Shown here piece after piece: positions 37,447 to 46,357 of a DNA stretch of 64,000 nucleotides; positions within the stretch are counted from its first letter, which is position 1, and every line of letters starts with the position of its first letter. Under the pieces are notes generated by a model that ran no database searches, was not told where the DNA came from, and worked only from the letters and a program-made list of their open reading frames with translations. The translations under genes and the position numbers were made by a program. Origin of the DNA: CBDDYU01 sp965235655 (GTDB lineage: Bacteria > Pseudomonadota > Alphaproteobacteria > Pelagibacterales > Pelagibacteraceae); the NCBI GenBank assembly GCA_965235655.1, contig CBDDYU010000002.1, positions 310,001-374,000 of the forward strand, in the 5' to 3' direction.

Positions 37447-39196
37447 GATTAGTTTATCAATTATTTTTTTAATTCTACTGTTAGCTACAAAAGTAATTGC
37501 AGAAGAAACCCCAGTTGATATTTGGAATATTGATAAAAAAGAGATTGAAAAAATTTCGACTGAAAATTTAACTTCCACAGAAGAAATTTTGGAAAATAAA
37601 AATATTACTGAGACCGATATTTATAAGATGCAGTCTCAAAATCAGCAGGATTTAATTGAATTAGACTCGGTAGTCAAATCACAAGAGGTTAAGATTGTTG
37701 GTTTATATGACCCAGAAGATAATGGTTTAGATATTAACATGTGGATCAATTCGGATGGGGTTAAATTAAAAAATATTTTCGAAAGTATTGAAAATATGAA
37801 TTTATCAAAAGACGCAAATGAAATTTTAGATATTGCTTTACTGACAAACGCTTATTATCCATCAAAAAATATAACAGAAGATGAGTTTTCAAAGTTTAAA
37901 TCTAATTGGCTAATTAAATATTCAAATTTAGATCTAATTGAAGAATATTTAATCAAAAATCAGATTATTAATGAAAGTCCAGATGTAGCTAGATACTTAG
38001 TGGATCAATATTTATCACAGTCTAACGTTGAAAGATCGTGTGAGTTTTTTTCAAAAATTTTAGTACCAATAAATGATGATTATCTATCCAAATTTAATGT
38101 TTATTGTTTAATAAATAACAACCAAATAGATGAAGCAATTTTAATTTATGATTTAAAAAAAGAACTGGGTTTTAAAGATCAATATTTTGAAAAAAAAGTA
38201 AATTTTTTAGTTGGTTACACAGAAGAAATAGATGAAACGATTTCAGAAAATTCAATTCTTGATTTCCATTTAGCTCATAGAACTAATCCAAAATTTTCTT
38301 TCGAGCCAAAAGAAGATACTTCTAAATTAATTTGGAAATACCTTTCAACATCTAATTTATTATTTAATGTTGATGAAATTGAAATTACAGATATTGATAA
38401 AATTGCAATTGTTGAAAAAGCGGTTCATGAAAAAAATTATTCGGAAAATGATCTATATGAATTATATAAACGTTTCCAATTTAAAATTGATCAATTATTA
38501 AATGCTACAGAGCTTTACAAGTCATTACCCTCGATAGAGGCTAAAGCATTAATTTATCAAAGAATTCTTCTAACTTCAGAAACTAGTAAGAAATTAGAGT
38601 TAATGAAAATTTTAAAAGATATTTTTATCAAAGAAAATATAAGTCTTGCATTTGATGAAGAGCTTAAAAAATTTTTGAAAGAGATGAATCCTGACACTAT
38701 TCCAGCTAATTTTACTACATTTTATACAGCAAGTTTAAATAGTGAGGAAAAACTAGATAAGAAAATTAAATTTAATAATAAAATAATCCATCAGTCTAAA
38801 TTGATTAGTTACTTTGGAGGAGAATACTCTAAAAAAGATATAGAAAATGAAGTTGATGAATTGTTAAAAGAAATTAAAAAAGATAAAAAATATTTTGTTT
38901 CAAAAAAAGATATTATATTTCTAGAGACACTAAAATCAGATGGAGTTGAAATTTCAAAAAAATATGATGATTTGTATGAGATTATTCAAACTGAAATGCC
39001 TGCTGATATTCAAAATATGATCGATAATAATGAAAAAGCCCTAGCTTTATTAAGAATTACTCAGGTAATTGGTGAAGATAAAATTGAAAATATGGACGAT
39101 GATACTATCTATTTTTTAATTAATACTCTTAATCAATTAAATGTAGATTCAATACGTAATAAAATCTTATTAAAAGTTCTTCCTTTAAAAGTTTAA
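37421..39196 (+). CDS. Large exported protein of unknown function
   Basis: 591 aa from the ATG at 37421, chosen because it gives a clean Sec signal peptide: a positive start, hydrophobic core through L-L-L-A-T-K-V-I-A and cleavage before E-E-T-P. An in-frame upstream start at 37376 would add 15 residues. The mature protein is helical and rich in Asn, Glu, Lys and Ile, without cysteine clusters or recognisable catalytic motifs. The helical pattern could be TPR/SEL-like repeats but no repeat is clear. Probably periplasmic. It is coupled to the 60 aa membrane protein and precedes def by 25 bases. Confidence 0.7.
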   Translation: MRILKLLNKISLSIIFLILLLATKVIAEETPVDIWNIDKKEIEKISTENLTSTEEILENKNITETDIYKMQSQNQQDLIELDSVVKSQEVKIVGLYDPEDNGLDINMWINSDGVKLKNIFESIENMNLSKDANEILDIALLTNAYYPSKNITEDEFSKFKSNWLIKYSNLDLIEEYLIKNQIINESPDVARYLVDQYLSQSNVERSCEFFSKILVPINDDYLSKFNVYCLINNNQIDEAILIYDLKKELGFKDQYFEKKVNFLVGYTEEIDETISENSILDFHLAHRTNPKFSFEPKEDTSKLIWKYLSTSNLLFNVDEIEITDIDKIAIVEKAVHEKNYSENDLYELYKRFQFKIDQLLNATELYKSLPSIEAKALIYQRILLTSETSKKLELMKILKDIFIKENISLAFDEELKKFLKEMNPDTIPANFTTFYTASLNSEEKLDKKIKFNNKIIHQSKLISYFGGEYSKKDIENEVDELLKEIKKDKKYFVSKKDIIFLETLKSDGVEISKKYDDLYEIIQTEMPADIQNMIDNNEKALALLRITQVIGEDKIENMDDDTIYFLINTLNQLNVDSIRNKILLKVLPLKV

Positions 39197-39221
39197 AAAT
39201 TATAATAAAATAAATATAATT

Positions 39222-39740
39222 ATGGCGGTTAAAACTATACTAACAGAACCAAACAAAATTCTTAGACAAATTTCTAAGCCAGTAGAAAAAGTTGGCAAGG
39301 AAGAACAAAAGTTAATGGATGACATGTTGGATACTATGTATGCTGCTAATGGCATAGGGTTAGCGGCTATACAAATAGGTGTACCAAAGAGAATAATTGT
39401 TATGGATATCAGCAAAGATCAAGATAAAAAAGAACCAAGATACTTTGTTAATCCAGTTATAAAAAATAAAGATGAACAAAAAACAACTTATGAAGAAGGC
39501 TGTCTTTCAGTTCCAAACCAGTTTGCTGAAATTGATCGACCCAGCCAATGTGAAGTAGAATATTTGGATTATAATGGTGTTCCCCAATTGTTAAAAGCTG
39601 AGGGTTTGCTTGCTACTTGTATTCAGCATGAAATGGATCATTTAGAGGGAATTTTATTTATTGATTATTTATCAAAATTAAAAAAATCGATGATTATTAA
39701 AAAACTATCTAAAGCTAAGTCTGATAGAATAGTTGTTTAA
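39222..39740 (+). CDS. def: Peptide deformylase
   Basis: 172 aa metalloenzyme removing the formyl group from nascent N-terminal Met. All three motifs are present: G44-I-G-L-A-A, E-G-C94-L-S-V-P and H136-E-M-D-H140, supplying the Cys and two His metal ligands and the catalytic Glu137. It is followed after 3 bases by fmt, the formyl-adding enzyme, a classical def-fmt pair. Confidence 0.97.
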   Translation: MAVKTILTEPNKILRQISKPVEKVGKEEQKLMDDMLDTMYAANGIGLAAIQIGVPKRIIVMDISKDQDKKEPRYFVNPVIKNKDEQKTTYEEGCLSVPNQFAEIDRPSQCEVEYLDYNGVPQLLKAEGLLATCIQHEMDHLEGILFIDYLSKLKKSMIIKKLSKAKSDRIVV

Positions 39741-39743
39741 TCA

Positions 39744-40676
39744 ATGTCTAAAAAGATAATTTTTATGGGTACGCCAATTTTTGCGGTGCCTATTCTTAAA
39801 TCTCTTTATCAAAATGGTTATCCAGTATCTGTCGTTTATACACAGCCACCACAAAAATCACAGAGGGGTCAAAAAATCAATAAATCTCCAGTTCAAAATA
39901 TGGCTGAAACTTTGAATTTAGAATTTAGAACACCAATTTCACTTAAAAATAATGATGAAGAATTTAATTACTTAAAATCTCTTGATGCAGATTTAGCAAT
40001 TGTAGTTGCTTATGGACAAATAATTCCAAAAGAATTTTTAAGTTTAACAAAAAAAGGTTTTATAAATATCCATGCTTCTATACTCCCAAAATGGAGAGGT
40101 GCTGCACCCATACAAAGATCTATCATTAATCTTGATAAAGAAACTGGTATTAGCATAATGAAAATTGCAGAAGAATTAGATACTGGTCCAGTTTGTAATA
40201 TTTATAAAATTAATATTAGTCATGATGAAAATGCTGAAGAAATTTCAGAAAAATTATCTTTAATTGCAGCAGAAAAAATTGTGGATGATATTGATGAAAT
40301 CCTAGAGGATAAATCCAAATTTATAGAACAAACCCACTCTGAAGCTACCTACGCCTTAAAAATTAAAAAAGAAGAGGGTAAGTTAGATTGGAATATGCCT
40401 GCAAGAAACATTATTGGAAAAATTAATGGATTGTTCCCAGTTCCTGGTGGATGGTTTATTTATAAAGGTGAAAGATATAAAATTTTAAAAGCAGAATTAG
40501 CTAGTGGCAGTGGAGCTGTAGGTGAAGTTCTTTCCGATCAGCTCGAAATAGCATGTGGAGATGGTCATTCTATTAAAGTTTTAGAAATTCAAAGACAAGG
40601 AAAAAGAGCTCAAAATATTGGAGAATTTACCCTTGGTTCTCAGATAAAAGTTGGTGTGAACTTATCTGATGGTTAG
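39744..40676 (+). CDS. fmt: Methionyl-tRNA formyltransferase
   Basis: 310 aa; transfers formyl from 10-formyl-THF to initiator Met-tRNA. The catalytic region N-I-H-A-S-I-L-P-K-W-R-G-A-A-P-I is near 108-123, holding the Asn-His pair, with the Asp following in E-L-D-T-G-P. The C-terminal OB-like tRNA-binding domain spans about 205-310. It overlaps truA by 8 bases. Confidence 0.97.
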   Translation: MSKKIIFMGTPIFAVPILKSLYQNGYPVSVVYTQPPQKSQRGQKINKSPVQNMAETLNLEFRTPISLKNNDEEFNYLKSLDADLAIVVAYGQIIPKEFLSLTKKGFINIHASILPKWRGAAPIQRSIINLDKETGISIMKIAEELDTGPVCNIYKINISHDENAEEISEKLSLIAAEKIVDDIDEILEDKSKFIEQTHSEATYALKIKKEEGKLDWNMPARNIIGKINGLFPVPGGWFIYKGERYKILKAELASGSGAVGEVLSDQLEIACGDGHSIKVLEIQRQGKRAQNIGEFTLGSQIKVGVNLSDG

Positions 40677-41409
40677 ATATCAAATTTTAATTGAGTATGT
40701 TGGTACTCTTTATAAAGGCTGGCAAATTCAAAAAAAAGGTAAAACAATTCAAGGATTAATCCAAGAAAATTTATCAAAACTTTTAAAAGAAAATATCACC
40801 CTGGTAGGCTCAGGAAGAACTGATGCAGGGGTGCATGCAGAAGAACAATCAGCTCATTTTGATTGTAGTTATAATATTTTAAATTTAGATAAATTTTTAA
40901 AATCAATTAATCATTTTTTAAATAGAGAACAAATTGCTATTTTAAAAATAAAAAAAAAGAAATTAGATTTTCACTCAAGATTTTCTGCAAAACAACGAAT
41001 ATACAAATATATAATTTTTAATAGAATTAGTGCACCTGTTATAAATTCTGAGAGGGGATGGCATATTATTAAAAAGCTCGATCTAGATTTAATGAAAAGT
41101 GGAGCTAAAAAGCTGATGGGTACAAAAGATTTTTCAACTTTTAGAGCTTCGAGTTGTAATGCTAGAAGCCCTATAAAAACAATGTCCTCTGTTAAAGTAA
41201 AATCTATTAAAGATCGAATTGAAATAGAATTTCAATCACAATCTTTTTTACAACAACAAGTAAGATCAATGGTCGGATGTTTAAAATATTTGGGTGAAAA
41301 AAAATGGACTTTAAAAAAATTTGAGACAGTTTTAAAATCTAAGCAAAGAAAATTATGTGCACCGCCTGCACCAGCGGCAGGTTTATTCTTAAAAAAAGTT
41401 ATATATTAA
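40669..41409 (+). CDS. truA: tRNA pseudouridine(38-40) synthase
   Basis: 246 aa. The catalytic aspartate lies in G-S-G-R-T-D-A-G-V-H-A (about 45-55). It modifies U38-U40 of the anticodon stem-loop. It overlaps fmt by 8 bases and finishes 11 bases inside the convergent SET-domain gene. def-fmt-truA forms one plus-strand operon devoted to translation. Confidence 0.96.
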   Translation: MVRYQILIEYVGTLYKGWQIQKKGKTIQGLIQENLSKLLKENITLVGSGRTDAGVHAEEQSAHFDCSYNILNLDKFLKSINHFLNREQIAILKIKKKKLDFHSRFSAKQRIYKYIIFNRISAPVINSERGWHIIKKLDLDLMKSGAKKLMGTKDFSTFRASSCNARSPIKTMSSVKVKSIKDRIEIEFQSQSFLQQQVRSMVGCLKYLGEKKWTLKKFETVLKSKQRKLCAPPAPAAGLFLKKVIY

Positions 41410-41881
41410 TTTTTTTTCTATTACTCATTGCAAACTTTTTGTTAATTCTCCATCTAGACTCAGCTCTTATTATGTAGCCGCAGCAATTTTTAGACCCACA
41501 TTTGCAAGGAAATTGTTTATAGTTTTCATCATATCCAAAACCATAATCACAAGTTAACTCTTCTTCCTTTTTTATATCTTTTATAGCTTTAACCCAAAGT
41601 TTTAATCCCTTACCATCATAATCACAGTTATTATTACAAGAGTGATTAATCAATCTTGCAGTATTCCATGAAAAATCACCATCAAGATCATAGCGCTTGT
41701 TGATCGTAAAAAGATAAATAGGTTTATTGTTATCGTATTTACTAGATTCTTCTGTTTGTTTTTTTGTAATTATTTTTCCAATATAATTTATTATTCTAGT
41801 ACCTTCTTTAATATCTTTAGTGGCATAAAGGCCTCGACCTTTTTTATCAATTTTAGATTTATTGATTTTGTATAATTTCAT
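41399..41881 (-). CDS. SET-domain protein methyltransferase with post-SET
   Basis: 160 aa, a compact SET domain. SAM and lysine-channel motifs are G-R-G-L-Y-A (15-20), N-H-S-C (79-82) and D-Y-G-F (112-115). The post-SET zinc cysteines are C126, C128, C133 and C134 together with the Cys of N-H-S-C. Such proteins methylate lysine on proteins; bacterial targets are mostly unknown. It is the last gene of the long minus-strand operon, 29 bases after an HDAC-family gene. Confidence 0.85.
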   Translation of the reverse strand: MKLYKINKSKIDKKGRGLYATKDIKEGTRIINYIGKIITKKQTEESSKYDNNKPIYLFTINKRYDLDGDFSWNTARLINHSCNNNCDYDGKGLKLWVKAIKDIKKEEELTCDYGFGYDENYKQFPCKCGSKNCCGYIIRAESRWRINKKFAMSNRKKINI

Positions 41882-41910
41882 ATAAATTCTTTAGGTGTAT
41901 AGAGTAATTA

Positions 41911-42840
41911 TTAGTTAAATTCTATTAAAGCATCAACGTGTCTTACGGTGCTATCTTGTAGGGCTTGAAGATCGTATCCACCCTCCAATATTGAAACCAC
42001 TTTCCCAGCACAGTGTTTTTTTGATAATTCTAGTGTTCTTTTTGTTAAAGTATAAAAATCTTCAGTTTGCAGATATAGTTGAGCTAATGGATCATCTTTA
42101 TGGGCATCAAAACCCGCAGAAAATAATATAAATTCAGGCTTAAACTGATTAATTTTATTAAGAATGCTTTCATAGGCATTTAAATATTGTTCTGAATTAG
42201 TGCCTGCTTCAAGTGGGATATTAAAGATATTATTAAATTTACCTTTTTCACTTTCAGTTCCTGAACCAGGATAATAAGGGTATTGGTGTGTTGATAAGTA
42301 TAAAACTTTTTCATTATCATGAAATATATTTTGGGTTCCATTTCCATGATGAACATCAAAGTCTATAATAGCTACTTTAGTATACTTATATTTTTCTATT
42401 AGGTAGTTAGCGCCAACAGCCACATTGTTATAAATACAAAATCCCATTGCTTTATTTTTTTCCGCATGGTGACCCGGAGGTCTTACAGCGCAAAAAGCAT
42501 TTTTAAATTCTTTATTTTGTACACCATCTATAGCAGAAATAATTGAACCCACAGCATCTTTGGTTGCATCTTTACTACCAGGAGAAACTATTGTGTCTCC
42601 ATCGAGAAAGGTAAATCCATTAGTTGGAAAAGATTGATCCACAAAATTTATATAATCCAAGCTATGAGTTTTAACTAATAATGAGCTATCAAAGCTGGAT
42701 GGTTTTTTCCAAATTAATTGTTTATTGTTAATTTTTTTAAAATTTTCAATTACACTTGTTACACGATCTATTTTTTCAGGATGACCTTCGCCGGTATTAT
42801 GGTTTTGATAAGTGTCTGAGGTTATCAGTCCTGTTTTCAC
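41911..42840 (-). CDS. Histone deacetylase-family amidohydrolase
   Basis: 309 aa zinc amidohydrolase of the HDAC / AcuC / acetylpolyamine amidohydrolase superfamily. The catalytic pair is H124-H125 in R-P-P-G-H-H-A, zinc ligands are D162, H164 and D245, and the transition-state Tyr is in E-G-G-Y (Y289). All catalytic residues are intact. The substrate could be acetyl-lysine proteins, acetylpolyamines or small N-acyl amines. It overlaps dapE by 4 bases (ATGA) and lies next to the SET-domain gene. Confidence 0.87.
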   Translation of the reverse strand: MKTGLITSDTYQNHNTGEGHPEKIDRVTSVIENFKKINNKQLIWKKPSSFDSSLLVKTHSLDYINFVDQSFPTNGFTFLDGDTIVSPGSKDATKDAVGSIISAIDGVQNKEFKNAFCAVRPPGHHAEKNKAMGFCIYNNVAVGANYLIEKYKYTKVAIIDFDVHHGNGTQNIFHDNEKVLYLSTHQYPYYPGSGTESEKGKFNNIFNIPLEAGTNSEQYLNAYESILNKINQFKPEFILFSAGFDAHKDDPLAQLYLQTEDFYTLTKRTLELSKKHCAGKVVSILEGGYDLQALQDSTVRHVDALIEFN

Positions 42841-43991
42841 TTGAAATAATTTTTTAAAATTTGAGAATAAATTAAGGTTAATTTTTTTAAATCTGACACC
42901 GAAACTGCCTCATCAACTTTATGCATAGTTTTACCAACTAGGCCAAATTCTAGACACGGAGTAATTTTTCTAATAAATCGTGCGTCTGAAGTTCCTCCAG
43001 TCGTAGACAATTGTGGTTTTACTTTTGTAATTTTTTTAATCACATCTTGAATCATAAATGTAGTAGAGTTTGGTTTAGTCAAAAAAGCTTCTCCAGAAAC
43101 ACTATATTCAATATTAAATTTGGATTTAGTTTGTTTTGTAATTTTATTAAAAATTTTATTTAGTTTTGTTTTAATTGAGCTTGAAGAATGTTTATTATTA
43201 AATCTAATATTGAACGTAGCATTCGCCTCACCTGGAATTACATTATCAGCAGAGTTTTCAATATTAATTTTAGTAATTTCTAAATTAGTAGGTTGAAAAT
43301 CTTTTGTTCCTTTATCAAACTTTATTGCTTTTAAAGTAGATAAAATTTTTACAAGTATAGTGGATGGATTGTTGGCTCTATGTGGATAAGCAACATGACC
43401 TTGAGTACCTATTATTTTTAATCGACCAGTCATACTTCCTCTACGACCTATTTTTATCATTTCTCCTAGCTTGTTAGGGTTAGTTGGTTCTCCAACTAGG
43501 CAAAAATTAATTTTTTCTTTTTTTCTTTTTAAATATTCTACAACTTTTTTTGTGCCATTAATTGCAACACCTTCTTCATCACCGGTAATTAAAAGACTTA
43601 TAGAACCATTAAAATTATTGTTTTTAGTGAAGTTACTTACAGCAGTTACAAATGCTGCAATAGAGCTTTTCATATCATTAGCTCCACGTCCAATAAGATG
43701 TCCTTTTTTAACTATGGGTTTAAATGGATTTACAGTCCAATCTTTAAGATTTCCAGGAGGTACAACATCTAAGTGTCCAGCATAACAAAAGTTTAAGCCT
43801 TTAGTGCCCAATCGTGCATAAAGGTTTTTAACAGGCTTGCTGTTCTTCTCTTTAAATTCTAAAATTTTTGTTTTGAAACCTAACGATTTAAGTGTTTTTT
43901 CTAAAAACCTCATCACACCCGCATCAACAGGGGTTACTGTTGGAAATTTGATTAGCTCTTTTGCCAATTCAAGTTCATTGATAGAAGGCAT
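42837..43991 (-). CDS. dapE: Succinyl-diaminopimelate desuccinylase
   Basis: 384 aa M20 family di-zinc hydrolase, yielding LL-diaminopimelate for lysine and peptidoglycan. Metal and catalytic residues are in Y-A-G-H-L-D-V-V-P-P-G (70-80), L-I-T-G-D-E-E-G (about 131-138) and near the C-terminal T-G-G-T-S-D-A-R. It follows dapD after 4 bases; the two catalyse nearby steps of the succinylase branch. Confidence 0.95.
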   Translation of the reverse strand: MPSINELELAKELIKFPTVTPVDAGVMRFLEKTLKSLGFKTKILEFKEKNSKPVKNLYARLGTKGLNFCYAGHLDVVPPGNLKDWTVNPFKPIVKKGHLIGRGANDMKSSIAAFVTAVSNFTKNNNFNGSISLLITGDEEGVAINGTKKVVEYLKRKKEKINFCLVGEPTNPNKLGEMIKIGRRGSMTGRLKIIGTQGHVAYPHRANNPSTILVKILSTLKAIKFDKGTKDFQPTNLEITKINIENSADNVIPGEANATFNIRFNNKHSSSSIKTKLNKIFNKITKQTKSKFNIEYSVSGEAFLTKPNSTTFMIQDVIKKITKVKPQLSTTGGTSDARFIRKITPCLEFGLVGKTMHKVDEAVSVSDLKKLTLIYSQILKNYFK

Positions 43992-43995
43992 AAAT

Positions 43996-44814
43996 CTATT
44001 CTCTTAAAAGATCGTTAATTGAAGTTTTAGATCTTGTTTTTTCGTCAACTTGTTTAATAATTACAGCACAGTAAAGTGACGGTCCTTTGCCATCTTTACT
44101 AGGAAGACTTCCTGGAACCACAACAGAATAAGGAGGAATTTTACCATAAATAACTTCTCCCGTATTACGGTGAATAATTTTTGTTGATTGACCAATAAAT
44201 ACACCCATTGATAATACTGAACCTTCACCAACAATTACTCCTTCAACAACTTCTGATCTTGCACCAATAAAACAATTATCTTCAACAATTGTAGGATTTG
44301 CTTGCATAGGTTCAAGTACACCACCAATACCAACTCCTCCAGAAAGGTGACAATTTTTTCCAATTTGTGCACATGATCCAACAGTTACCCATGTATCAAC
44401 CATAGTACCTTCATCTACATAAGCTCCAATATTTACAAACGATGGCATCAAGACAACATTTTTTCCTATAAAAGATCCATGTCTTACAACACTATTTGGA
44501 ACCATTCTGAAACCTGCTTTCATATGTTCATCTTTTCCCCAGCCAGCAGTTTTACCTCCAACTTTGTCCCACCAAGTTGCATACGGTCCTGATAATGTTT
44601 GCATTTCATTAACTCTAAAACTTAAAAGAATTGCTTTTTTGATCCATTGATGAACAACCCATTCTTTACCACTTTTTTCTGCAACTCTTAATTTGCCAGA
44701 ATCGACAAGTTTAATCGTTTCTTTAATTGCATCGATGATAGATGGGTCAGATTTATTACTAACTTTTTCTCTATTATCCCAGGCTGTGTTAATTATATTT
44801 TCAAATTCATTCAT
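43996..44814 (-). CDS. dapD: Tetrahydrodipicolinate N-succinyltransferase
   Basis: 272 aa left-handed beta-helix (hexapeptide repeat) acyltransferase, with the DapD N-terminal helical domain (1-95) and repeats from about 100 to 235. It adds a succinyl group to tetrahydrodipicolinate. Signatures include G-A-Y-V-D-E-G-T-M-V-D-T-W. It follows a HAD phosphatase gene after 8 bases and precedes dapE by 4. Confidence 0.97.
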   Translation of the reverse strand: MNEFENIINTAWDNREKVSNKSDPSIIDAIKETIKLVDSGKLRVAEKSGKEWVVHQWIKKAILLSFRVNEMQTLSGPYATWWDKVGGKTAGWGKDEHMKAGFRMVPNSVVRHGSFIGKNVVLMPSFVNIGAYVDEGTMVDTWVTVGSCAQIGKNCHLSGGVGIGGVLEPMQANPTIVEDNCFIGARSEVVEGVIVGEGSVLSMGVFIGQSTKIIHRNTGEVIYGKIPPYSVVVPGSLPSKDGKGPSLYCAVIIKQVDEKTRSKTSINDLLRE

Positions 44815-44822
44815 AATAATTT

Positions 44823-45494
44823 TTAGTTATTTTTTAATATATTAATTTTTTGTAAAAAAGAAGGCAAATTATTAATCTTGTAATCGATGTAAGGCTTATC
44901 AGCATCTTTTTTTGCAAAAGGCTCATCATTTTCTAACCAACAAGTTTTCATTCCTAAGTTTTTTGCTTGTTCTAAGTTATGCGCAATATCTTCAATTAAA
45001 ATTGACTCATCTGGAATAATATTGAATTTTTTTATAAGTTTTTCATAAGGATCTAAATGTGGTTTTGGTACAAAGTCAGCATCAGTTATATCAAAAGCGC
45101 CATCAAAAAGACCATCAATGCCCAATTGTTTTGTAATATTTTCAACATGTGCATGTGAGCCATTCGTAAAAATTATTTTTTTTTCTTTAATCTTTATTAA
45201 CTCTTCTCTTAAAACCTTATCTTTGGGTAACCAACTAATATCAATGTCATGAACAAATTCTAAAAATTCATGAGGATCAATATTGTCGTGATTCATTAGA
45301 CCAGAAAGGGTGGTGCCATATTCATAAAAATATTTTTTTTGAATTTCTTTTGCCTTTATCAAATCAACATCAAATTTTTTTGATATGAATGAGGACATTT
45401 TTTTATCAACTTCTGAAAACACTTTAGTTTGACCACTGTACAAAGTATTATCGAGATCAAAGATCCAATATTTTATTTCAGTTAAATCTTTCAT
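44823..45494 (-). CDS. HAD-superfamily hydrolase (pyrimidine 5'-nucleotidase type)
   Basis: 223 aa. HAD motif I is D-L-D-N-T (15-19), motif II has T-N-G-S-H (about 110-114), and motif III/IV lies in K-P-H-L-D-P and I-E-D-I-A-H-N. It resembles the SDT1/phosphoglycolate-like pyrimidine nucleotidases that often sit between argB and dapD in alphaproteobacteria. The substrate is not readable from sequence. It overlaps argB by 4 bases. Confidence 0.82.
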   Translation of the reverse strand: MKDLTEIKYWIFDLDNTLYSGQTKVFSEVDKKMSSFISKKFDVDLIKAKEIQKKYFYEYGTTLSGLMNHDNIDPHEFLEFVHDIDISWLPKDKVLREELIKIKEKKIIFTNGSHAHVENITKQLGIDGLFDGAFDITDADFVPKPHLDPYEKLIKKFNIIPDESILIEDIAHNLEQAKNLGMKTCWLENDEPFAKKDADKPYIDYKINNLPSFLQKINILKNN

Positions 45495-46357
45495 TGTCTA
45501 ATTAAAGTTCCTGAACCTTTCTCTGATAGAAGCTCAAACAAAATTGAATGATCTTTTCTTCCATCAATTATTACTACACCTTTAACCCCATTACTTGCTA
45601 CGTCTAAGCAATTATTGATTTTAGGGATCATGCCGCCTGAGATAGTTTCATCGTCTATTAATTCTTTAATAGTCTCACTATTTATTTCTGGAATTAGTTT
45701 TTTATTTTTATCAAGTACTCCCTCCACATCACTCATTATAATTAATCTTCTCGCATTAAGCTTTTTAGCTATAAAACCTGCTGCAGTATCTGCATTGATA
45801 TTATAAGTTTGACCATTCTCATCTAATCCTAAAGGTGCAATAACCGGAACTTGTTTAGTCTCAACGATATTATTGACAATATCTAAATCAATTTTAGTAG
45901 GCATACCAACATAGCCTAACTCTTCATTTTCTCTTACAACTCTAATAATATTATTTTCTTTTGAAGTAATCCTTTGCGCCTTACATCCTTTATCTTTTAA
46001 TGCTTCAACAATTTCTTTGTTAAATTCAATTAAAACTTCTTCAGCAACTTTAATAGTTTTATCATCAGTTACTCTAAGGCCTTTAATAAAGATGCTTTCA
46101 ACACCTTCCTCTTTTAATTTGTTAGAAATTCTCTTTCCTCCTCCGTGTACAATGACAGGTATGAAACCTAATTTATTTAATATGGCTATATCATCTATGA
46201 ATATATGAAATAATTTATCATCAACTAAAACACTACCACCACATTTAATGACAATGTATTCATCATTATATTTTTCTAAATACTGTTTAACTTCTGAAAT
46301 AGAGGGACCATTATCTGGTAGTATTTGGATTAAATCTTCTTCTTTAATGGGCAACAT
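45491..46357 (-). CDS. argB: Acetylglutamate kinase
   Basis: 288 aa amino-acid kinase; phosphorylates N-acetylglutamate in arginine synthesis. Signatures are I-K-C-G-G-S (38-43), V-H-G-G-G (about 69-73) and N-A-D-T-A-A (about 189-194). The N-terminal helix (1-27) is of the length seen in hexameric, arginine-inhibited forms, so feedback inhibition is plausible. It overlaps yidC by one base, with no engB between as in many relatives. Confidence 0.96.
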   Translation of the reverse strand: MLPIKEEDLIQILPDNGPSISEVKQYLEKYNDEYIVIKCGGSVLVDDKLFHIFIDDIAILNKLGFIPVIVHGGGKRISNKLKEEGVESIFIKGLRVTDDKTIKVAEEVLIEFNKEIVEALKDKGCKAQRITSKENNIIRVVRENEELGYVGMPTKIDLDIVNNIVETKQVPVIAPLGLDENGQTYNINADTAAGFIAKKLNARRLIIMSDVEGVLDKNKKLIPEINSETIKELIDDETISGGMIPKINNCLDVASNGVKGVVIIDGRKDHSILFELLSEKGSGTLIRQ

